Positions 1 through 6,169 of a stretch of 10,314 nucleotides of DNA are shown here, piece by piece (position 1 is the stretch's first letter; each line of letters opens with the position of its first letter). A program made the position numbers and the translations under genes. The DNA lies in the NCBI GenBank assembly GCA_004557285.1, contig SFEK01000068.1, positions 1 to 10,314 on the forward strand, given 5' to 3'. The DNA comes from Bacteroidales bacterium. GTDB lineage: Bacteria > Bacteroidota > Bacteroidia > Bacteroidales > Bacteroidaceae. Under the pieces are notes generated by a model that did not search any database, had not been told where the DNA came from, and saw only the letters and a program-made list of their open reading frames with translations.

Positions 1-357
1 CACATGTTCAAGGCCTATGCCAAGCCCATCTATACCTATATTGCCTTTGCTTTGTGCATCGGTTTGGTCTACGCCTGTGGCTTGCCCTATCTGTACACCG
101 CTGTGGGTACCTTCATCATTTGCCAAGGCAATTCTCCTACCCAGGTGGAAGCTATCACCGATTCTGTGGAAGAATACGCAAGGGTTCACGCCAACGAAAA
201 ACCCGTACACATCGTGGGACAGAACAACGCCCAATGGGTGGCCATGGACTATACTGACGTCATGGTGCATATCTTTCTGCCCGAAACAAGAAGTTATTAT
301 AACATGGAAAACTTGTGGCAGGATGCCAAGTTTACCCATGTGCCTGATTTAGACTAA
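1..357 (+). CDS. rsfS: Ribosome silencing factor RsfS, 5' end at window edge, atypical N-terminus
   Basis: RsfS (Iojap/DUF143 family) binds ribosomal protein uL14 and blocks joining of the 30S and 50S subunits in starved or stationary cells. The last ~78 residues are clearly this family: a CQGNSPTQVEAI stretch, then NAQWVAMDY and VHIFLPETRSYYN, and a VPDLD end typical of Bacteroidota. The frame is open to the left edge; the first ATG is at base 4 and would give 117 residues, close to the family's usual 105-120. Residues 1-38 are odd. Bacteroidota members normally begin with a charged helix (an IQEKKG-like motif) and a VADL...DDT strand, whereas here the stretch is hydrophobic and rich in Y, A, L and C (for example AFALCIGLVYACGLPYLY), with only scattered matches. 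The true start may lie upstream. The stop is 11 bases before ftsH, so the two are probably co-transcribed. The C-terminal identity is secure; the N-terminus is not. Confidence 0.85.
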   Translation, partial: HMFKAYAKPIYTYIAFALCIGLVYACGLPYLYTAVGTFIICQGNSPTQVEAITDSVEEYARVHANEKPVHIVGQNNAQWVAMDYTDVMVHIFLPETRSYYNMENLWQDAKFTHVPDLD

Positions 358-368
358 CAGCACAAGAC

Positions 369-2357
369 ATGGAACAAAACAAGAACAACAAGATGCCTAA
401 ATTCAGCATGAACTGGATTTATGTACTTGTCATCGTCGGTTTGGTATCTGTTTACCTCATGGGAGGCGATGCTGTCAGCGGCAGCACCAACAAACAGGTG
501 TCATACACCGAATTCAAGGCATTGGTAGATAAGGGGTATGCCTCAAGGGTGATCATCAACAAGGATGAAAGCACACTGCAGATGTATGTCAAACCAGAAC
601 ATATCCGTGACGTGTTTCATGCAGGAACACAGCAGACAGGCAAAAACCCGTACGTGAAAGTAGAATTTGGCAGTGTTGACCAGGTGGAGAAATTTCTCGA
701 CACTGAGCGAAGCGCAGGCAAGTTCAAGGGCGACCTGACCTACGAAAACCGTAAGGGCAATGATTTACTGAACATTCTCATCAATGTCGGCCCGATACTC
801 TTCATCGTTTTCCTCTGGGTATTCTTCATGCGCCGCATGGGCGGCGGTGGTGCCGGCGGTGCCGGTGGAGTGTTCAACGTGGGCAAGAGCAAGGCCAAGA
901 TGTATGAAAAAGGCGGCGAAATGAACATCACATTCAAAGATGTAGCAGGACAGGCTGGTGCCAAACAGGAAGTGCAGGAAATCGTGGAGTTTCTGAAAAA
1001 TCCCAAGAAATATACCGACCTGGGTGGAAAAATACCCAAAGGTGCACTGCTCGTAGGGCCTCCGGGAACGGGTAAGACCCTGTTGGCCAAGGCTGTGGCA
1101 GGAGAGGCCGGCGTGCCTTTCTTCTCGATGAGCGGTTCTGACTTCGTCGAGATGTTCGTGGGTGTGGGTGCAAGCCGCGTGCGCGACCTGTTCAGACAGG
1201 CCAAGGAAAAATCACCTTGTATCATCTTCATCGACGAGATTGATGCCGTGGGGCGTGCAAGAAGCAAAAACCCTGCCATGGGAGGCAATGACGAGCGAGA
1301 GAACACGCTCAATGCCCTGCTGACCGAAATGGATGGCTTCGGCACCAACAGCGGTGTCATCATCCTGGCAGCCACAAACCGTGCTGACATGCTCGACTCA
1401 GCCTTGCTCCGTGCCGGACGTTTCGACCGCCAAATCAATGTAGATTTGCCCGACCTCAACGAACGCAAGGAAATATTCCAGGTACACCTGAAACCTGTGA
1501 AGACCGACCCCTCTGTGGATATCGACATGCTGGCAAGACAGACACCGGGATTCTCAGGCGCTGACATTGCCAACGTATGCAATGAGGCAGCACTTATCGC
1601 CGCACGACACAACAAGGCGACTGTCGAAAAGCAAGACTTCCTTGATGCCGTTGACCGCATCATCGGTGGTCTGGAGAAGAAAACCAAGGTGATGACAGCC
1701 AACGAGAAACGAACTATCGCCCTGCATGAGGCAGGACATGCCACCATATCATGGTTTCTGGAACATGCCAATCCCCTGGTAAAGGTATCTATCGTGCCCC
1801 GTGGAAGGGCACTTGGCGCAGCATGGTATATGCCCGAAGAGCGACAGATTACCACCAAGGAGGAAATGCTCGACGAGATGTGTGCCACCCTGGGGGGACG
1901 TGCTGCTGAAGAACTGTTTACCGGACATATCTCGACCGGAGCGATGAACGACCTGGAACGTGTCACCAAAAGTGCCTATGGCATGATTGCCTATGCAGGC
2001 ATGAGCGACATGCTGCCCAATATCTGCTATTATAATAATAATGAATATAATTTCCAGCGTCCTTACTCAGAAACCACAGCCAAAATCATGGACGATGAGG
2101 TGTTGAAAATGATCAATGAACAGTACCAGCGCGCAAAAGCACTGCTCACCGAACATCAGGAAGGACACAACCAGCTGGCTGAACTCCTGATCGAGAAAGA
2201 GGTAATCTTTGCTGAAGATGTGGAAAAGATTTTCGGCAAAAGGCCATGGCAGAGCCGTTCGGCTGAAATCATGGAAGAAAAGCAGAAGACGGAGGCCGAG
2301 AATGCGGAAGGTGCTGAAAAAGTGGAACAACAGGGAACAGAACCTAAAGACGAATAA
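369..2357 (+). CDS. ftsH: ATP-dependent zinc metalloprotease FtsH
   Basis: FtsH is a membrane-anchored hexameric AAA+ protease that extracts and degrades misfolded membrane proteins and some regulatory proteins. At 662 residues it is full length. Transmembrane helix 1 is at about 14-32, a periplasmic domain follows, helix 2 is at about 133-154, and then a glycine-rich linker (158-167). The AAA+ core has Walker A GPPGTGKT (230-237), pore motif FVG (263-265), Walker B IIFIDE (285-290) and the second region of homology ending RAGRFDRQ (348-355). The peptidase carries HEAGH (453-457) with zinc ligands H453 and H457, catalytic E454, and the probable third ligand D528 in the GAMNDLE segment. The tail after about 630 is acidic and probably disordered. 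The start at 369 was chosen for spacing from rsfS; a second ATG at 393 would also keep helix 1. The gene lies 11 bases after rsfS and 3 bases before cdsA, in one operon. Confidence 0.98.
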   Translation: MEQNKNNKMPKFSMNWIYVLVIVGLVSVYLMGGDAVSGSTNKQVSYTEFKALVDKGYASRVIINKDESTLQMYVKPEHIRDVFHAGTQQTGKNPYVKVEFGSVDQVEKFLDTERSAGKFKGDLTYENRKGNDLLNILINVGPILFIVFLWVFFMRRMGGGGAGGAGGVFNVGKSKAKMYEKGGEMNITFKDVAGQAGAKQEVQEIVEFLKNPKKYTDLGGKIPKGALLVGPPGTGKTLLAKAVAGEAGVPFFSMSGSDFVEMFVGVGASRVRDLFRQAKEKSPCIIFIDEIDAVGRARSKNPAMGGNDERENTLNALLTEMDGFGTNSGVIILAATNRADMLDSALLRAGRFDRQINVDLPDLNERKEIFQVHLKPVKTDPSVDIDMLARQTPGFSGADIANVCNEAALIAARHNKATVEKQDFLDAVDRIIGGLEKKTKVMTANEKRTIALHEAGHATISWFLEHANPLVKVSIVPRGRALGAAWYMPEERQITTKEEMLDEMCATLGGRAAEELFTGHISTGAMNDLERVTKSAYGMIAYAGMSDMLPNICYYNNNEYNFQRPYSETTAKIMDDEVLKMINEQYQRAKALLTEHQEGHNQLAELLIEKEVIFAEDVEKIFGKRPWQSRSAEIMEEKQKTEAENAEGAEKVEQQGTEPKDE

Positions 2358-2360
2358 AAC

Positions 2361-3212
2361 ATGAAGAATCTTATCGTAAGAAGCATCACGGGAATATTCT
2401 TCGTGACCGCCATCGTTGTATGTTTCATGGATGATTTTGCCATGGAATTCCTCTTTGCCTTGGTCACGGGGCTGTCGGTATGGGAATTCTGCGGATTGGT
2501 GAACAATGTCAAAGGCGTGCAGGTCAACAGGTTTATCAACACAGTGGCAGCAGTGTATTTTTTCCTTGCCATGGGCGGTTTCTGCAACGGCATGGTGCAG
2601 ACAGGTGCAGTTTTCATACCCTATCTGCTCACCGTGGTCTATCTGCTCATTAGCGAACTTTATACCAAGGCTGCAAACCCTGTTAACAACTGGGCATACT
2701 CCATGCTCGCACAGATGTATATTGCCCTACCCTTCTCCACCATCAACATACTGGCTTTCAACGCCACTTCTGATGGACAAATCGTGTTCAACTACATCGT
2801 CCCCTTGTGTGTATTCATTTTCCTGTGGGCCAACGATACGGGGGCCTATTGCAGCGGATCGCTCTTCGGCAAGCACAAACTGTTTCCTCGCGTGTCACCC
2901 GGAAAGAGTTGGGAAGGCTCCATCGGCGGTGGCATTCTTGTACTTGCCATTGCTGCAGGCATCGGCTGCTACGAACAAGAACTAACGGGCAACCACCTGC
3001 TCAGCATCACACAATGGATGGGCCTTGGCCTCGTGGTGGTGGTGTTCGGCACATGGGGCGACTTGGTGGAATCTCTTTTCAAGCGCACACTGGGCATCAA
3101 GGACAGCGGCAACATTCTGCCCGGGCACGGTGGTATGCTCGACCGTTTCGACTCTTCGCTCATGGCCATGCCCACAGCGGTCATCTACCTCTACACGCTG
3201 ACCTTGTTTTAA
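2361..3212 (+). CDS. cdsA: Phosphatidate cytidylyltransferase (CDP-diacylglycerol synthase)
   Basis: CdsA converts phosphatidic acid and CTP to CDP-diacylglycerol and pyrophosphate, the branch point for bacterial phospholipids, in the inner membrane. The 283-residue protein is almost entirely hydrophobic helices. The C-terminal family signature is intact at about 238-264: SLFKR, then KDSGNILPGHGGMLDRFD, with the metal-binding aspartates and the HGG turn. Two other typical cytoplasmic-face motifs are present: WANDTGAY (156-163) before FGKHKL, and SPGKSWEGSIGG (179-190). Length matches the family (about 270-285). The start is 3 bases after the ftsH stop, which implies tight co-transcription and perhaps translational coupling. 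The FtsH/CdsA pairing puts membrane protein quality control beside membrane lipid synthesis. A strong hairpin follows about 90 bases downstream. No missing residue was seen. Confidence 0.97.
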   Translation: MKNLIVRSITGIFFVTAIVVCFMDDFAMEFLFALVTGLSVWEFCGLVNNVKGVQVNRFINTVAAVYFFLAMGGFCNGMVQTGAVFIPYLLTVVYLLISELYTKAANPVNNWAYSMLAQMYIALPFSTINILAFNATSDGQIVFNYIVPLCVFIFLWANDTGAYCSGSLFGKHKLFPRVSPGKSWEGSIGGGILVLAIAAGIGCYEQELTGNHLLSITQWMGLGLVVVVFGTWGDLVESLFKRTLGIKDSGNILPGHGGMLDRFDSSLMAMPTAVIYLYTLTLF

Positions 3213-3302
3213 ACCCTAATCGGTCATCACACCGTTGTGCGCAAACAAGCGTTGGATTAAAGGGCGTTTTTCTGAATTTGTGACTTTTATTCCATACACA
3301 TC

Positions 3303-3330
3303 AAAGCCCGGGGCTTCTACCCCGGGCTTT
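3303..3330. terminator. Hairpin terminator between convergent cdsA and aguB
   Basis: A perfect 11-bp inverted repeat (AAAGCCCGGGG and CCCCGGGCTTT) surrounds a 6-base loop CTTCTA. The stem is very G+C rich. The right arm ends in TTT and the following bases are T/A rich, but there is no long T tract. Its position between two convergent transcription units suggests it ends the rsfS-ftsH-cdsA transcript and possibly also aguAB from the other side. Confidence 0.8.
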
Positions 3331-3517
3331 GTCATATATAAGATTCAAGTTTAGCAAGTAGCCACTTGTGGTTAACAAGCATCAAGGAGCAGGCTGAACC
3401 GAAGATCACCGGCGACCGTTGGTTCTAAGCACGCCTTGAACGTCAGTTCTTGTTCCCTGATTGACCTTGCGAAAGTTGAATAAGATATTTGCCCTGTTTT
3501 TATTGCCAGCCCATCAA
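3331..3517. other. Intergenic tail between terminator and aguB, no gene seen
   Basis: No convincing coding frame occurs between the cdsA stop (3212) and the aguB stop (3518), apart from the terminator at 3303-3330. Two short inverted repeats are visible: CAAGT/ACTTG at 3355-3368, and GAACC/GGTTC enclosing 20 bases at 3396-3425. Either could fold in the 3' untranslated part of the aguAB transcript. Neither has a T tract and neither resembles a known RNA family to my eye. Confidence 0.4.
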
Positions 3518-4393
3518 CTAATCAATGAAACGGCGGGTAATATCGCTGTATTTGTCGATTCGTCTGTCACGCAGGAATGGCCACCAGCGCCTCACACGCT
3601 CACAGTGGGCAATGTCAACTTCCACCACGGTGCACACTTCCTCGTTTTGAGGAGCCCTGTAGAGCAATTCCCCCTGCGGTCCTGCCACGAACGAACTTCC
3701 CCAAAACTGTATGCCGTTGGTTTGGCGTGAGGGATCAGGTTCATGCCCTGTGCGGTTGACAGTTACCACGGGCAAACCGTTGGCCACAGCATGTCCACGC
3801 TGCACCGTTGTCCAGGCTTCACGCTGCCTCTCCTGCTCTTGGGGTGTATCACTGCTTTCATAACCGATGGCTGTGGGATAAACCAGCAGTTCGGCCCCCT
3901 GCAGAGCCATAAGGCGTGCTGCTTCGGGATACCACTGATCCCAGCATACCAGTACACCTATCTTACCCACCGAGGTGCTGATGGGATGAAAGCCCAGGTC
4001 GCCTGGAGTAAAGTAGAATTTCTCATAATATGCTGGGTCGTCGGGAATGTGCATCTTACGGTACTTGCCAGCTATGCTTCCATCACTGTCCATCACCACC
4101 GCGGTGTTGTGGTAGAGACCGGGAGCACGCCGTTCAAAGAGCGAGGTGACGATGACAAGTCCCAGTTCTTTGGCCAACTCACCGAAAAAGGTAGTAGAAG
4201 GTCCAGGAATTGGCTCTGCCAAATCAAAATAATCCACGTTCTCCATTTGGCAGAAATACAGCGAGTTGTGCAACTCCTGCAGCACCACCAGTTCTGCACT
4301 GGCAGCCTTCAAGGCCCTGATGCCAGTTTCAAGACGTTTCATGTTGTCTGCCCTGTCGGCAGTATTACGTTGTTGTATGATTCCTATCTTCAT
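3518..4393 (-). CDS. aguB: N-carbamoylputrescine amidase
   Basis: AguB hydrolyses N-carbamoylputrescine to putrescine, CO2 and ammonia, the second step of the agmatine route to polyamines, in the cytoplasm. It belongs to the nitrilase superfamily, and the Glu-Lys-Cys triad is visible: E40 in VVLQELHN, K113 in GKYRKMHIP and C150 in VLVCWDQWYPEAAR. The last motif, with CWDQWYPE, is typical of carbamoylputrescine amidases rather than general nitrilases, and FWGSSFVAGPQGE (about 230-242) also fits. The 291-residue length is normal. It is the second gene of an operon, 48 bases downstream of aguA (4442-5497, same strand); the spacer is A+T rich and has no clear Shine-Dalgarno site. Pairing with an agmatine deiminase makes the substrate assignment strong. 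The protein ends about 190 bases from a hairpin that may terminate the transcript. Confidence 0.94.
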   Translation of the reverse strand: MKIGIIQQRNTADRADNMKRLETGIRALKAASAELVVLQELHNSLYFCQMENVDYFDLAEPIPGPSTTFFGELAKELGLVIVTSLFERRAPGLYHNTAVVMDSDGSIAGKYRKMHIPDDPAYYEKFYFTPGDLGFHPISTSVGKIGVLVCWDQWYPEAARLMALQGAELLVYPTAIGYESSDTPQEQERQREAWTTVQRGHAVANGLPVVTVNRTGHEPDPSRQTNGIQFWGSSFVAGPQGELLYRAPQNEEVCTVVEVDIAHCERVRRWWPFLRDRRIDKYSDITRRFID

Positions 4394-4441
4394 AATATTA
4401 ACGATATCATTGTTTGATGTATATCCAAAATGGGCAGATAA

Positions 4442-5497
4442 TCACGCCCTTTGATGCTCACCATGTAGCGAGCCGTGCAGCTGCATCGTGCAACAGTGCA
4501 GCGAACCGTGCTGTCTCACCACCGTGCAACTGTCAATGCCAATCAAGTCGTAGCCGGGAAAAGCCTGCGCAATGACCTTTGCCGCCTTTGCATCGTTTTC
4601 AGGTTGACGGTAGGTTGGATAGATGACGGCCCCGTTGACAATCACAAAATTGGCATATGTGGCAGGCAGGCGCTCGCCATCATCGTACATGGCATCAACC
4701 ATGGGCAGGCGCAGCAGCCGATAAGGCTCACCCTGTGCATTGCGCAGCGTGCGGAGCTGTTCTTCCATGCAATACAGGTCGTCATAATGCTCATCCCTCT
4801 TATCGTCGCATCCTATATATAATAAGGTGTTGTTAGGAGCCGTTCGTACCAATGTGTCGATATGTCCATCGGTGTCATCCCCCTCCAGATGTCCATGGTC
4901 AATCCACAGCACCTGCTCGGCGTGGAGCAGTTCCTTGAGCTTACGGGATATATCGTCACGGGTGAGAGGCTGATTGCGGTGAGGAGCAAGCAGGCAACAA
5001 GCAGTGGTGAGCACTGTGCCATTGCCGTCGGCCTCGATAGAACCACCTTCAAGAACAAAGTCGTTGTGGTCGACGTAGGTGCCGCCCAACACGCCATGAC
5101 GGTACAGACTGCTGTTGATGGCATTGTCAAGATCGGCAGGAAACTTGTTTCCCCAACCATTGAATCTGAAATCGAGTAGAGTGGCAGCCCCGTTGTCTGC
5201 CGTGAGCGTGATGAAACCATGGTCGCGCGCCCAGGTGTCGTTGGTGGGACACCGGTGCATGACGACCCTCGACAGTTGTTCTTTGCTGAGCACCTTGGCC
5301 AGCTGTTGCCACACCTCATCAGGATGTGGGGTCACGACAAGCAGCGGCTCATAACGGGTTACGGCATCAGCCATCTCTAAATAAGTGGCCTGGATGTCTG
5401 ACAAATAGTCATGCCAGTCAGTGGCTTCGTGTGGCCACGTCAGCTGCAGTCCACTTTGCAGAGCCCATTCGGGCAAGAGTATCGTGTTTTTATTCAT
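4442..5497 (-). CDS. aguA: Agmatine deiminase
   Basis: AguA converts agmatine to N-carbamoylputrescine and ammonia; with the neighbouring aguB it completes putrescine synthesis from arginine-derived agmatine. It is a porphyromonas-type peptidyl-arginine deiminase family member (guanidino-group hydrolase fold). Visible motifs are NDTWARDHGF (86-95, with D92), GWGNKF (114-119), LEGGSIEADGNGT (149-161, with E150), GDDTDGHIDT (206-215, with H212) and the C-terminal GSLHC (331-335), whose C335 is the expected nucleophile. At 351 residues it matches the family. The start at 5497 follows an AGGA-like sequence a few bases upstream and places PEWA near the N-terminus, as expected. After the catalytic cysteine the tail repeats HGSLH (330-334 and 341-345), probably from a short DNA duplication. 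A full-match promoter lies about 60-90 bases upstream. Confidence 0.93.
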   Translation of the reverse strand: MNKNTILLPEWALQSGLQLTWPHEATDWHDYLSDIQATYLEMADAVTRYEPLLVVTPHPDEVWQQLAKVLSKEQLSRVVMHRCPTNDTWARDHGFITLTADNGAATLLDFRFNGWGNKFPADLDNAINSSLYRHGVLGGTYVDHNDFVLEGGSIEADGNGTVLTTACCLLAPHRNQPLTRDDISRKLKELLHAEQVLWIDHGHLEGDDTDGHIDTLVRTAPNNTLLYIGCDDKRDEHYDDLYCMEEQLRTLRNAQGEPYRLLRLPMVDAMYDDGERLPATYANFVIVNGAVIYPTYRQPENDAKAAKVIAQAFPGYDLIGIDSCTVVRQHGSLHCCTMQLHGSLHGEHQRA

Positions 5498-5555
5498 ATA
5501 TTCCTTTTTTTGTGCATCAAGCGCACATTATTACCATAAATGTCATTACTGCCTA

Positions 5556-5587
5556 CAAAAATACAACAACTGGAAGAAACCTGCAAA
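5556..5587 (-). promoter_or_regulatory. Bacteroidota-type promoter of aguAB
   Basis: On the minus strand TTTG (5587-5584) is followed after 20 bases by TATTTTTG (5563-5556). This is an exact match to the Bacteroidota sigma consensus TTTG / TAnnTTTG at normal spacing. Transcription would begin near 5549 and give a leader of about 50 bases before aguA. Confidence 0.7.
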
Positions 5588-5603
5588 TAAACAGCGGCAT
5601 TTT

Positions 5604-5694
5604 TTCTGTCAATAACAGAAGTCAAAGCAGTGCTGCCACCTGCTGACGTGTCAGTTTGTCACTATCCTTTATCCATAAAATTGACAAAAGTCAA
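5604..5694. promoter_or_regulatory. Cluster of three inverted repeats upstream of the aguAB promoter
   Basis: Three perfect short inverted repeats lie just upstream of the aguA -33 element: TTCTGT-N5-ACAGAA (5604-5620), CTGAC-N2-GTCAG (5643-5654) and TTGAC-N4-GTCAA (5681-5694). The last two share a TGAC/GTCA half-site. They could be operators for a dimeric regulator of polyamine genes or of the rightward unit. This is inference; the bases are A+T rich and short repeats arise by chance. Confidence 0.35.
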
Positions 5695-5754
5695 AAATAT
5701 CACACTTGTAAAAAGAAAATGTCAGAAAGTTATGGCGGCATGGAGAAATGGTTT

Positions 5755-5762
5755 TATATTTG
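5755..5762 (+). promoter_or_regulatory. Probable -7 element of a rightward transcript
   Basis: TATATTTG followed by CAG is an exact TAnnTTTG match in the + direction, with A+T-rich flanks typical of Prevotella promoters. No good TTTG is found 19-21 bases upstream, so support is partial. It would start a transcript near 5769 that runs through the leader repeats, the mini-ORF at 5896, the small ORF at 5958 and the hairpin at 6083-6137. Confidence 0.45.
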
Positions 5763-5787
5763 CAGTCGAAAAGATAACATACGCAAA

Positions 5788-5843
5788 AAGGATTGTACAT
5801 CAAGGATAATAGGTAAAAGATTGAATATCAAAGATTATTACAG
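5788..5843 (+). repeat. Four imperfect 14-base direct repeats in a leader region
   Basis: Four adjacent 14-base units start at 5788, 5802, 5816 and 5830, each beginning AAGGAT or AAAGAT. Units 1 and 3 agree at 11 of 14 positions; units 2 and 4 are looser. Related GAT-containing words continue to about 5895 but out of phase. The stretch is A and purine rich and lies in the presumed 5' leader of the small ORF at 5958. Confidence 0.4.
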
Positions 5844-5895
5844 GATTAATGATTTATAAGTTATAGATTAAGGATAAAAAAGTTAATGTTTTAGG

Positions 5896-5940
5896 ATGAC
5901 AAATGGCGTGAAGCCATTTTTAGCATGTAGAATTACTTAG
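5896..5940 (+). other. 14-codon mini-ORF containing a hairpin, upstream of the small ORF
   Basis: An ATG at 5896 opens a 14-codon frame (MTNGVKPFLACRIT) ending with TAG at 5938-5940. Inside it AAATGGC (5901-5907) and GCCATTT (5913-5919) form a 7-bp stem with loop GTGAA, followed directly by TT, like a weak attenuator. The next ATG, of the 34-codon ORF, is 17 bases after its stop. The arrangement resembles a leader peptide with a regulatory hairpin, but no amino-acid bias points to a signal. Confidence 0.3.
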
Positions 5941-5957
5941 GTATTAGGAGAAAAGGT

Positions 5958-6062
5958 ATGAGAAAGATTGTTAACAGGTACATAAGCAAAAGGAACGTCA
6001 GCAAATATTTCGTTGACTCTTTGAAAATGTACAACTATGGGCGCGTGAACATACCGGTGTAA
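5958..6062 (+). CDS. Putative 34-residue basic small protein, function unknown
   Basis: I do not recognise this family. The frame encodes 34 residues, MRKIVNRYISKRNVSK followed by YFVDSLKMYNYGRVNIPV. It holds eight lysines or arginines against one acidic residue, is rich in tyrosine, and has no signal peptide or membrane segment. Support for reality is contextual. AGGAG sits 7 bases before the ATG (5946-5950), which is notable in a phylum where such sites are uncommon. A promoter-like TATATTTG lies about 200 bases upstream, and a long terminator-like hairpin begins 21 bases after the stop, so the locus looks like its own short transcription unit. A nucleic-acid- or ribosome-binding role would suit the charge but is only a guess. 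It could instead be a regulatory leader or a chance frame. It is too short for gene finders that require longer frames. Confidence 0.45.
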   Translation: MRKIVNRYISKRNVSKYFVDSLKMYNYGRVNIPV

Positions 6063-6082
6063 CACTTCAACAGCGCCAAAAG

Positions 6083-6137
6083 CAAGAAAGTCGGGCTGAA
6101 AAAGCGTGATTAACGCAAAATCAGTCCGACTTTCTTG
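6083..6137. terminator. Long nested hairpin terminator after the small ORF
   Basis: A 17-base left arm (6083-6099, CAAGAAAGTCGGGCTGA) pairs with a right arm at 6121-6137 with a single G-T wobble. The loop contains a second small stem GCGT/ACGC (6104-6107 and 6113-6116) flanked by A runs. The right arm ends in CTTTCTTG and T-rich sequence follows, so it fits a rho-independent terminator. It separates the small-ORF unit from the endonuclease gene and ends 32 bases before that gene's start. Confidence 0.65.
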
Positions 6138-6169
6138 TGTATTCTCCTGAAAATCATTAATTTCGCCGC

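Noticed and set aside
740..1969. 409-codon open frame on the minus strand
   Set aside because: It lies wholly inside ftsH, which has every family motif. The antisense product is low-complexity serine/proline/arginine-rich and matches no family I recognise; it is a codon-bias shadow.
5656..5859. 67-codon + strand frame starting with TTG (46 codons from ATG 5719)
   Set aside because: It reads straight through the TATATTTG promoter-like element and the 14-base repeats, has no ribosome binding site, and the product has no domain-like features.
6134..6165. Possible promoter CTTG-N20-TAATTTCG for the endonuclease
   Set aside because: Each element has a mismatch and transcription would start at or inside the start codon at 6170; too weak to list as a feature.
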